A stretch of DNA of 64,000 nucleotides from an uncultured Bizionia sp. (lineage in GTDB: Bacteria > Bacteroidota > Bacteroidia > Flavobacteriales > Flavobacteriaceae): the NCBI GenBank assembly GCA_947496215.1, contig CANMCF010000001.1, positions 248,001-312,000 on the forward strand. The letters run 5' to 3'. The position numbers and the translations under genes are program-made. The notes under the pieces are model-generated. The model was not told where the DNA came from. It saw only the letters and a program-made list of their open reading frames with translations, and did not search any database. Position 1 is the stretch's first letter; each line of letters opens with the position of its first letter. This document shows positions 26,019 to 34,036 of the stretch, piece by piece.

Positions 26019-28916
26019 TTAGATTTGATTTTTTAAAAGACCAGTAAAAACAACTTGTACGCCGTCATTGGAAACTATCTTCAAATTGCCGTTTATCTTT
26101 TCTACTCTGCGATGCATGTTGGAAAGACCGTTTCTTCGTTCCAATGCTTCATCTGAATAACCAATGCCATTGTCTTTGAACGAAACGCTCAAACTGTTCT
26201 CTGCTATGGCAAAGCGGAGTGTTGCTTTTGTGGCATTGCTGTGTTTCAAACAATTTGTCATGGCTTCTTTGAAAACAAATACCAATTGTTTGCTCCAATA
26301 GTAGGGTAGGGCCATATCCTCATCGCAATTGTGATTATTTCCTGAAATGAACATTATGGATGTGTTTTCAAATAATTCCTCTCCAAAATTGTTGAGATAG
26401 AACATGAGTTCTACAAGTGTATCGCTTTTATGGTCTATGGCCCAAACGAAATCTCGCATGCCTGAATAAAGGGCCTTGGCATCTTTGTTTATCTGGGTGA
26501 TTTTTTTATGTAACTGCATATCGATATCCGTTTTCTTGGAAAGAAGGTTGGATAATACAGAAATGCTTGCCAATTTATTTCCCAGCTCATCGTGGAAATC
26601 TTGAGCAACATTCGTTCTTACCTGATTTAGTTCATCACGTAACTTTTCACGCTCTGCAATGGTAATCTTTAAGGCTTTGTTTTTTGCTTTGCTTTTTTGA
26701 AGCTGGTGGTATGTAAAGAGGATGATGCTCCCAAAAATGACAACTGTTATCAACACATAAAACCAAATTTGATTGTACCAAGGCAATACTATCTTGAAGT
26801 CATATACCTTTGTATGTGTCCAATTGCTCAAGCTATCTTTGTATTTGAACCTTATTTGATGGCTCCCTTCTTTTATGGTTTCAAAGTCAAGTAATCCCTC
26901 ATCCGTTTCTATCCAAGAAGAATCATCCAATTGATATGCAACCTTCAATGAATTAGAATTGATGTAATTTATGGTGATCAATCTAAATTCATAATCTTCT
27001 TGTTTTACGATCAATTGAGTATTCAACCTAGGTTTGAATGGATTGGTGTTGTCCATTTTTAATAGCCCATTGTTTCCTGTGGCATAGATATGGTTGTCGT
27101 GTTCTATGATCTTTGTTATGAAAGATGATTGCTGCCCAAGGCTCTTGTCTATCGTGTAGAAGCGATTGTCAATGCAAACATTCAACCCTTTTTGTGAGGC
27201 TACCCATAGCAAGCCATGTTTATCAATGTGTAAATCATTTATATGGTTGCTTATTAAGCCGTAATTAGTCGTGTATACTTTAGTTTCATTCCAGGTCTTT
27301 CTTATGACTCCCATATTGCTGGCCAACCAAATGGTATCGTTCACTATTGTAATATCTTTGAAACGATTCGTATACATGCCATTTTTTTTGTTCCATAACT
27401 CTAAATCTTCACCTGTATTGGCATCTATAACGAATACTCCCACCTTGCCGAACAAGGCATATATTTTGTCTTTATGGAATATGGCCTTTCTTAAAGTCCC
27501 ATCTTGATCCTTGATTTGATGAATGGGTCTATGCTTCAACAGTTCATTGTCTTTATGAAAGGAGATGGCATTGCCTTCTATTCTGATGGTTAAGGAGTCT
27601 TTATGGAATAAATATGACTTTGATGTCTTGTTGACAAGGTCATATCCGGAAATGTTGGCTTTCAGCTTTGCTGTTCGGTAAGAAATCAAATCAATCTCTT
27701 TGCTTTTGTCATTTACAATGAACGCTTCAGTATGAAATGGGATTCTTTCCTCAGACTTCAAAGAATCGTTTTCAATCTCATAAATTGCATTTGGGGCTAT
27801 TGCGAGTAAATTGTCCTGAAAGACATCTATATGCTTCAAATCTGGGTTTTGAAAAAAATCCTTTCCAAAGAAGAGGTTGGATAGATATGGCAAATAATAT
27901 ATTCCTTGTCCATAAGTTGTAATCCATAGGCTATGATCTCGATCAAACATGAAATCTGAAATGAAGCTATTGATTCCCAGTTTTGATGAAAGATCTTTCA
28001 AATAGTCATTGTGCCAATCGTAACTATATAGTTTCCTTGTGCCATCCACACTGTCGATGGAAATGAAATAAAACTTGTTGTCGTCCATTTGCAAATTGAC
28101 GATGGTTGCACCATTGATGTTCATTACCCGTTCATCAATTACCTTTTTTCCATCATAGATGGTTATTGTACTAAATGAAGAAGCAAACAAATATTTGTTG
28201 TCACTTGCTATGCCATGTACTTCGACATTGTTTAATTTGGAATAGTCTAGTTTCTTGAATTTGTTATTTTCATAAATATAGATTCCTTTTAAGGATTCAA
28301 GTCCATGTTTACGTATTTCAGATGAAAACAAGTATAGCGTAGAATCTATAAAAGCTTCATTTATGCCATATTCCTCTATTCCAATTTTTGGTTTTATGAA
28401 CGTGAATTCTGGTTTTGACGTGATCTCATTCTTGATGGTGTAGCAAACGTTCTTTTCTTTTTGTCTTATGTTGTACAGAATGGGGTGGAAGTCTTTGGAA
28501 CCATATATTATGGAATCATTTAACTTGTATGCCTTTTTGATTTTTGTGTGATCATCATTCTTAACATTGCTTTTATATATGCTATCATTTTTTAGATAAT
28601 GCAGCCCAGATCCCCATGTTGCAATTAAATATTCATTTGGGTTGCTTTCAAATATGTCAATTACATAGTTTGATTGCAGTCCGTCTTCATACGAGAAATT
28701 TGTGAACTCTGTTCCATTGAATTTGGAGAGTCCATCATCTGTGCCAACCCATATGTACCCTTGCTCATCTTGTATGATCTGATAAGTGATGTCATGAGGT
28801 AGGTTGTCTTCCGTGGTATAATGTTTATAAACGGGTTTTTGTGCATAAGCTACAACCGTATATAGGATCAATACAATTAGAGTCGTTGTTTTTTTTATGC
28901 AGTTAATTGTTAACAA
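26019..28916 (-). CDS. Hybrid-type periplasmic beta-propeller sensor histidine kinase (HisKA_3)
   Basis: A 965-residue inner-membrane kinase. Signal sequence; periplasmic two-fold beta-propeller of Reg_prop repeats (for example ITYQIIQDEQGYIWVGTDDGLSKFNG and INDLHIDKHGLLWVASQKGL); Y_Y_Y domain (about 640-725); one membrane helix (about 730-752, FYVLITVVIFGSIILFTYH); coiled coil; HisKA_3 dimerisation domain with the phospho-acceptor His in VAQDFHDELGNKLAS; HATPase_c with N box (KEAMTNCLKHSNA) and G box (DNGIGY). No attached receiver, so the LuxR regulator at 23704 is the likely partner. There is no in-frame ATG before the signal sequence. Translation probably starts at TTG 28916, since an in-frame stop lies just upstream. 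Confidence 0.92.
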   Translation of the reverse strand: MLTINCIKKTTTLIVLILYTVVAYAQKPVYKHYTTEDNLPHDITYQIIQDEQGYIWVGTDDGLSKFNGTEFTNFSYEDGLQSNYVIDIFESNPNEYLIATWGSGLHYLKNDSIYKSNVKNDDHTKIKKAYKLNDSIIYGSKDFHPILYNIRQKEKNVCYTIKNEITSKPEFTFIKPKIGIEEYGINEAFIDSTLYLFSSEIRKHGLESLKGIYIYENNKFKKLDYSKLNNVEVHGIASDNKYLFASSFSTITIYDGKKVIDERVMNINGATIVNLQMDDNKFYFISIDSVDGTRKLYSYDWHNDYLKDLSSKLGINSFISDFMFDRDHSLWITTYGQGIYYLPYLSNLFFGKDFFQNPDLKHIDVFQDNLLAIAPNAIYEIENDSLKSEERIPFHTEAFIVNDKSKEIDLISYRTAKLKANISGYDLVNKTSKSYLFHKDSLTIRIEGNAISFHKDNELLKHRPIHQIKDQDGTLRKAIFHKDKIYALFGKVGVFVIDANTGEDLELWNKKNGMYTNRFKDITIVNDTIWLASNMGVIRKTWNETKVYTTNYGLISNHINDLHIDKHGLLWVASQKGLNVCIDNRFYTIDKSLGQQSSFITKIIEHDNHIYATGNNGLLKMDNTNPFKPRLNTQLIVKQEDYEFRLITINYINSNSLKVAYQLDDSSWIETDEGLLDFETIKEGSHQIRFKYKDSLSNWTHTKVYDFKIVLPWYNQIWFYVLITVVIFGSIILFTYHQLQKSKAKNKALKITIAEREKLRDELNQVRTNVAQDFHDELGNKLASISVLSNLLSKKTDIDMQLHKKITQINKDAKALYSGMRDFVWAIDHKSDTLVELMFYLNNFGEELFENTSIMFISGNNHNCDEDMALPYYWSKQLVFVFKEAMTNCLKHSNATKATLRFAIAENSLSVSFKDNGIGYSDEALERRNGLSNMHRRVEKINGNLKIVSNDGVQVVFTGLLKNQI

Positions 28917-28948
28917 GTAGGTTACTTATGATTTGGCTTATGTGTTTG

Positions 28949-28956
28949 CAAATATA
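28949..28956 (-). promoter_or_regulatory. Probable -7 box for the kinase-LRR-regulator operon
   Basis: TATATTTG on the minus strand fits TAnnTTTG. The nearest upstream TTG is only 16 nt away, shorter than usual. It would give a leader of about 25 nt before the TTG start at 28916. Confidence 0.4.
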
Positions 28957-29021
28957 ACTTCTTTATTTAATGCAAATGCGTTATTGAAAAAACAAAGGTC
29001 TATAAAAATCATTTATGAAAA

Positions 29022-29038
29022 TCACCCATTTCGGGTGA
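29022..29038. repeat. Hairpin, copy B of the LRR 5' flank
   Basis: TCACCC, loop ATTTC, GGGTGA. The same hairpin, preceded by the same AAAA, lies at 26000-26016 in opposite orientation, so the kinase gene is bracketed by matching elements. Confidence 0.6.
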
Positions 29039-29049
29039 TTCCACTATTC

Positions 29050-29090
29050 TTGCTTCGATATAGTTTTGTTGCAAAACTATATCGAAGCAA
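29050..29090. repeat. 41-nt perfect palindrome with 19-bp arms
   Basis: TTGCTTCGATATAGTTTTG (29050-29068), loop TTG, CAAAACTATATCGAAGCAA (29072-29090). The inner 10 bp correspond to the hairpin ahead of the intact LRR gene. The outer 9 bp of the right arm are the decayed start region of the LRR copy, and the left arm mirrors them exactly. Confidence 0.9.
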
Positions 29091-30026
29091 ACATTACTCT
29101 CTTTATTCGTAACTATGTTCCTACATCCAATATTAATACGGTAGCTAGCTTAAATGTAAGTAATAAAAACATTTCAAATTTAACGGGAATAGAAGCCTTT
29201 GTAGGTTTAACGGGACTTAATTGTTCCAATAATTCATTGACAAGCATAAACTTGAGCGTCAATTTAGCATTATCCTCTCTTTATTGCTCTCATAATGACT
29301 TAACGACTTTAGATTTAAGTGGCAACCTTGCACTAAGTAATTTGTTTTGTCATGATAATTCATTGTCCAATTTGGATTTGACTTACAATATTTCCATAAA
29401 TTGGATTTATTGCAACAACAACCTTTTAACCTCCTTGGATTTGAGTAACAACATAAATGTAACGAGCATAAATTGTAGTAACAATTCATTTGCCAGTTTG
29501 GATATGAGTACCAATACGGCATTGAACGACTTGACTTGCCATAATAACCCCATAGCCGTTTTAGATCTAAGTGCCAATACAGCTTTAAATTATTTGGCGT
29601 GTACTTAAAATTCGACCTTGACATCATTGAATGTAAAAAATGGGAATAACTCGAATTTTTCAATTTCCCAAGCAACAGATAACCCAAACCTTGTATGCAT
29701 AGAAGTAGATGACGCAACTTGGAGTACTACAAATTGGACCAATGTAGATGCAACAACCATCTTTAGTGAAGATTGTGCTTCCCTTTCTGTTGAAGATCAT
29801 GAGTTAAACACCATTACGTTATATCCAATCCCTGCAACAACAATTTTAAATTTTCAACTGGAAAACCTTATTGATAAAGTCGAAGTTTTTACCTTACAAG
29901 GTCAAAAAGTGTTGAAAGATAAAACCAATGAAATGGATGTATCCAATTTATCTAATGGAATTTACATTTTAAAAGTGCATACTAATACTGGAAAAGATAG
30001 GAGTGAAGCTTTTTATTAAGATATGA
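29084..30026 (+). pseudogene. Decayed inverted copy of the LRR-T9SS gene
   Basis: Homologous to the gene at 24340-25953 (same 5' flank, LRR repeats, the VDDATWSTTNWTNV cap, T9SS domain) but broken in at least four places. The ATG is lost: the intact ATTATGAAACAAACATTAC reads ATCGAAGCAAACATTAC here. The stretch from the late signal peptide to YVPT is deleted, which also shifts frame. An in-frame TAA interrupts the array at 29606-29608, with the frame resuming unchanged (NSTLTSLNVKNGN). Near 29995 one extra base changes the T9SS ending. Removing it restores GKIGVKLFIKI followed by TGA at 30026. It also lacks the second LRR array of the intact gene. Not expected to give a secreted product. Confidence 0.88.
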
Positions 30027-30055
30027 CAATATCTTTAAGTTAATTTATATGTGAC

Positions 30056-30082
30056 AGCTCGATTGAATAAGTCGGGCTTTTG
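30056..30082 (+). terminator. Weak terminator-like hairpin
   Basis: AGCTCGA and TCGGGCT (one G-T pair) around a 9-nt loop, then TTTTGC. It lies between the decayed LRR copy and the convergent AraC gene. Confidence 0.4.
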
Positions 30083-30105
30083 CATATGAACTCCCAAAGG
30101 AGTAA

Positions 30106-31209
30106 TCAATATTTGTATTTGGATGGAGTCGTTTTTGTAAATTTCTTGAATGCAGTGTAAAAAGAACTCTTACTTTTAAAACCTGCCTCCAATCCAATGC
30201 CATCAATACTCAAGTCGCTTTTAGGTTCTTTTAACATCTCTTTGGCCCTTTCTATCCTAAAGCCATTGATGTATGTGTTGAAATTTTGATTTAGAATCGA
30301 ATTTATGGATTGGGAAACCAATTTGGGGTGCATATCCAATTCGGAAGCTAGATCGACGATGGTCAAGTCAGGTTTTACATATAGTTTTTTTGATAAGATC
30401 AAGGCATTGGAATCCTCGATTACGTTTGTATATCTTGATAAGTCATTTTTGTCTTTTGAGGTTTTCTTACTTCTACCTATGCAATCCAATGATTCCTTTT
30501 TGCCTGTATGTTCCATTCTAGGCAATACGACCGTTTTTTGAAAGAATCCACGAATCATCACCCAATACAACAAAGCAACATTGGTCGTTTTAGACAATAC
30601 TCCAAACCAATCCGTTTGGATGATCTCTGAAGGTAAAAGTAAATGAATCAATATGAAAAAAATGCCAAATGTTGCGTATAGCTTGGCCCATTGTAGCTCT
30701 TTTTTTTCTGACGAGGAAAAATAATCGTCAATTGTCTTAATGTGTTTGTTTATATGTATTATGGTTATTAGCCCAATAATGATGCTATATGCCATAGAAC
30801 CATAAATGGTATGTAAATACAAATCGGATCTATAAATCTCCCATTGGGTATCAATATCTTTGAAAGTGTTGACAATGCCTATTACTTGTTCTATAAGCCC
30901 AGGAATTAAGAGCAAATAGATGAGCTTGCTCTTTGGTAAGGAGGAGATATGTGCCACATAAATGTAAAAGAACACAAAAAGTGACCAATAGAAATATATG
31001 GGGGTCATCAAATATTGCGGATACATTGTAAAGAACCCTAATTGACAAAGGGGGTCTTGGAGCAGGTTGAGGGCATAGACAATGACAAAGATCCCTAGAA
31101 AAAGAGAAGCCTTCTTCTTCTTGTACGAAATAATGAATATCAATCCCATGACCAACCCTTGTACTACTCCCAAAAGACTAATGAAAGCAAGAATTTTGTC
31201 TATGTCCAT
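30106..31209 (-). CDS. Membrane-bound AraC family transcriptional regulator
   Basis: A 367-residue protein. About seven membrane helices fill residues 1-225, and an AraC-type double helix-turn-helix is at the C-terminus (about 265-367: SQSINSILNQNFNTYINGFRIERAKEML ... SIDGIGLEAGFKSKSSFYTAFKKFTKTTPSKYK). This is a common Bacteroidota architecture in which the membrane part is thought to sense a ligand. Divergent from the S74 tail-fibre-like gene, which it may regulate. Start ATG at 31209. Confidence 0.92.
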   Translation of the reverse strand: MDIDKILAFISLLGVVQGLVMGLIFIISYKKKKASLFLGIFVIVYALNLLQDPLCQLGFFTMYPQYLMTPIYFYWSLFVFFYIYVAHISSLPKSKLIYLLLIPGLIEQVIGIVNTFKDIDTQWEIYRSDLYLHTIYGSMAYSIIIGLITIIHINKHIKTIDDYFSSSEKKELQWAKLYATFGIFFILIHLLLPSEIIQTDWFGVLSKTTNVALLYWVMIRGFFQKTVVLPRMEHTGKKESLDCIGRSKKTSKDKNDLSRYTNVIEDSNALILSKKLYVKPDLTIVDLASELDMHPKLVSQSINSILNQNFNTYINGFRIERAKEMLKEPKSDLSIDGIGLEAGFKSKSSFYTAFKKFTKTTPSKYKY

Positions 31210-31580
31210 ATTTTGTGTTTCTATGAATTAATGAATAACACGATAATTAGGTTTGTTAAATATTAAAAGCTCAAATTGACCAAAATAGTATTTCAATCAT
31301 CATACAAACTTAAAATTGAAAAAACGCTAATTCTTGATGCTTGTGAAATTTGTTCGCTGGGATCTAATATGTGTAAGATAATTTTTTTTTCGAGATTCAA
31401 AAAACTTTATGAGCATATTTTCGTACAAAATGATGATTCTTAATTAGTACGGATTTCGGAAATTTAAATTGATTCCCTTTGTTCAAGCCTAAATTTGAGT
31501 CTTTACTTTCTTATAATTGCTATGTGCCCCAAAACTTTCTCTTTATTGTTTTTATTATCTAATTTTTAAAATTACAATTT
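31210..31580. other. Divergent intergenic region
   Basis: 371 bp between the AraC gene and the tail-fibre-like gene, very AT-rich, with no reading frame worth calling. It must contain both promoters, but I find no clean TAnnTTTG box. Confidence 0.5.
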
Positions 31581-33227
31581 ATGAAAAAAATTACTCCCGT
31601 TATTTTACTATTGTTAAGTGTATCTATTTACGCCCAAGTTGGTATAAGTACAACAAATCCAAACGCCATGTTGGACATTCGATCCAGCAATCAAAATGCC
31701 CCACAGGCTACCGATGGTATTCTCATACCCAAGGTCGATGCTTTTTCTGCCATAAACCCAACAGCTAACCAACAAGGAATGTTGGTATATCTGACCACTA
31801 CATCTGGTTCAAAATCACCTGGATTTTACTATTGGGACAATACTGTTCCGGATTGGATAGGTCTTGGAGGTGGTGGCGGTAGCACGTCTGGATGGGGGCT
31901 AGTAGGTAATTCGGGTACCAACGGATCTACGAATTTTGTTGGCACGACGGATAACGTATCATTGTCTTTTAGGACTGGAAACGCAGAGCGTGTACGCATT
32001 AATACAAGTGGCAATGTAGGCATTGGAACCTCTTATGCAGCATCAAAATTGGATGTGGAAGGAGGAATGTCCATAGGGTCTTCCTATTCTGGAACCTATG
32101 CAGCTCCAACCAATGGAGCGATCGTAGAAGGAAACGTCGGTATTGGGGTCACTTTCCCAACAGCTCAATTGCATACCAACGGTACGGTACGCATAGCTAA
32201 TTATCCTAACGCTTCGTTTCTAAGTACAGATTCTCAAGGGAATCTCCAAAGTAATACAGACAATTTTTGGTCAATTAATGGAAACAGCAATACTAACTCC
32301 TCAAATTTCATTGGAACAACGACTAGTTGGCCTTTGTATTTTAGATACAATAACCAACGATCTGGTGAGCTATCAAATTATGTTACTGCTTTTGGACACA
32401 ACGCATTGGGTGTCAATGCTTCTTTCGGGAATACCGCTTTTGGGATAGACGCTCTCATGTCCAATACCTCTGGTTATCAAAACACTGCAGTTGGAAAAGG
32501 AACTTTGTCCAAAAACGCCTCAGGAATGTGGAATGTGGGAGTCGGGAATAACGCGATGCCGGAATTTATAAGTGGCTATGCGAATGTTGCCATTGGTACT
32601 AGTTCTATGAGAACTTTGATTTCAGGTAATGGAAATACAGCCATAGGAATGGAAGCATTGGAGTTTCCCTCATCTGGAAACAACAATACAGCCATTGGAA
32701 ACAATGCGTATAATACAGGGAATTACAACGATAGTTCTGCTTTTGGGTATAGTACTTCTATTACTGCATCCAATCAAATTAGGCTTGGTTTTCATACAGT
32801 AACCAGTATAGGTGGCTATGCCAATTGGACGAACCTCTCGGATGGGCGTTTCAAAAAGAACATTAAGAATGATGTCCCTGGTTTGGCATTCATCAAGAAG
32901 CTAAAGCCTGTAACTTACAACTTGGATATGGATGCCATAGGAAATTGGCTCAATGTTCCTGATGACATAAGGAAGGCTACAGATGAATCAGAAAAAGCCA
33001 AAGGATATCAAATCCAAACTGGGTTCATTGCACAAGAGGTCGAACAAGCTGCAAAAGAACTAAATTATGATTTCAGTGGTGTCGATAAACCAAAAAATGC
33101 AGAGGACTCCTATGGTTTACGCTATGCTGAATTCGTGGTGCCGTTGGTAAAGGCCGTACAAGAACTTGAAGCTAAGGTTGCCAAGTTGGAAAAACAATTG
33201 GAATTGCTTGGTATAAAGAATGATTAA
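31581..33227 (+). CDS. Secreted tail-fibre-like protein with C-terminal intramolecular chaperone (peptidase S74)
   Basis: A 548-residue protein. Signal peptide (MKKITPVILLLLSVSIYAQ) then VGISTTNPNAMLDIRSSN, a typical Bacteroidota opening. Beta-roll head repeats like those of trimeric adhesins (about 265-400: AFGHNALGVN, TAFGIDALMSN, TAVGKGTLSKN, VGVGNNAM, VAIGTSSM, TAIGMEAL, TAIGNNAY). Then the S74 endosialidase-type chaperone (about 415-520) with the self-cleavage Ser-Asp in NLSDGRFKKNI. A final coiled coil (VKAVQELEAKVAKLEKQLELLGI) drives trimerisation. Probably a trimeric surface fibre. It stands alone, not in a phage. Confidence 0.9.
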   Translation: MKKITPVILLLLSVSIYAQVGISTTNPNAMLDIRSSNQNAPQATDGILIPKVDAFSAINPTANQQGMLVYLTTTSGSKSPGFYYWDNTVPDWIGLGGGGGSTSGWGLVGNSGTNGSTNFVGTTDNVSLSFRTGNAERVRINTSGNVGIGTSYAASKLDVEGGMSIGSSYSGTYAAPTNGAIVEGNVGIGVTFPTAQLHTNGTVRIANYPNASFLSTDSQGNLQSNTDNFWSINGNSNTNSSNFIGTTTSWPLYFRYNNQRSGELSNYVTAFGHNALGVNASFGNTAFGIDALMSNTSGYQNTAVGKGTLSKNASGMWNVGVGNNAMPEFISGYANVAIGTSSMRTLISGNGNTAIGMEALEFPSSGNNNTAIGNNAYNTGNYNDSSAFGYSTSITASNQIRLGFHTVTSIGGYANWTNLSDGRFKKNIKNDVPGLAFIKKLKPVTYNLDMDAIGNWLNVPDDIRKATDESEKAKGYQIQTGFIAQEVEQAAKELNYDFSGVDKPKNAEDSYGLRYAEFVVPLVKAVQELEAKVAKLEKQLELLGIKND

Positions 33228-33240
33228 ATACTCATAACCT

Positions 33241-33465
33241 TCATAAATAAATATAGATGTATTCTCCCTTCGTTATTAATTGATTAGTGTACCATGCTAT
33301 TTTACCGTAAGTGCTGCCTTGCTTTTTTAAGTCGGGCGGCATTTTTTGTAAAAAACCGTCGTCAAACACTCTATGAAAGCGATACCTCAGATGCATTAAA
33401 TACATCGATCCAAAGTCAGTAACATTCAAAATACGAGAAACTTTATCCGATGTGATTTCTACCAT
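33241..33465 (-). CDS. Possible small protein or gene remnant
   Basis: Not recognised. 74 codons from an ATG at 33465 (MVEITSDKVSRILNVT...). The centre (FLQKMPPDLKKQGSTYGKIAWYTNQLITKGE) looks like real coding sequence, while the last residues (YIYIYL) look like read-through. It could be a small cytoplasmic protein or the surviving end of a deleted gene. A hairpin overlaps it on the other strand, which counts against it. Confidence 0.3.
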   Translation of the reverse strand: MVEITSDKVSRILNVTDFGSMYLMHLRYRFHRVFDDGFLQKMPPDLKKQGSTYGKIAWYTNQLITKGEYIYIYL

Positions 33466-33799
33466 TGGGCAAACATTATTGTTTGAAAGGTCGAAGCTGT
33501 GTAGTTGTTAGTATTGAGTTCATCATTGACAAAGATGTGCATTGTTCTTCAATCAATGTTAACCAGATAACTCGTAACTTCATTTCCCCATGTATTATAA
33601 TCCTAAAGGTAATTGTAGCTATTGTTCCTGCCAGTTGAGCATGTTTTATACTCTGGCTTAGATATGAAGTGATTATTGCTGGTGTTGCACAGTTTTGATT
33701 AGGCTTTCAAGAAATCTAAAATGTATTTTATTGGTCTTGATAATATTTTATCAGGAATTTCACCATGAACTCTTTTATTGGATAATTTATGATTGATAA

Positions 33800-33845
33800 T
33801 GGTTAATTTACTATTAACCAGTTAGTTTTGTTTAAAATAATTTTG
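33800..33845 (+). promoter_or_regulatory. Inverted repeat next to a -7 box upstream of the T9SS BNR protein
   Basis: TGGTTAAT (33800-33807) and ATTAACCA (33813-33820), a perfect 8-bp inverted repeat, lie 17 nt before TAATTTTG (33838-33845, matches TAnnTTTG). The repeat would overlap the -33 region, as expected for a repressor or activator site. The leader to the ATG near 34037 would be about 185 nt. Confidence 0.4.
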
Positions 33846-34036
33846 TGACTAGTCAAACACCTAAGATATTGTATTTGTGTTTTTTATGTGTTTTGTCGTC
33901 AATTCATTACTCCTAAATATCTTGCTCAAAATGTAAGAATGAGTATTCTCAAATTTTGGTTTCAAAAGATGAATATTTGAAAAAGAAATAAATGTGAGCA
34001 AGGTGATTTAATTCAAGATTAATAGCTTAATTATAT

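Larger units (their letters stand above)
33228..34036. other. Long intergenic region with operator-like repeat and possible gene remnant
   Basis: 809 bp. It holds a short minus-strand frame (33241-33465, listed separately), a hairpin-like TGCTGCC/GGCGGCA pair followed by TTTTTT near 33313-33350 that may end the tail-fibre transcript, an inverted repeat at 33800-33820 and a TAnnTTTG box at 33838-33845. The remaining 33.5-33.8 kb shows nothing I can interpret. Confidence 0.5.

Noticed and set aside
31581-33227. Prophage tail-fibre region
   Set aside because: Only the S74 domain is phage-like. No capsid, terminase, integrase or lysis genes lie nearby, and the protein has a signal peptide.
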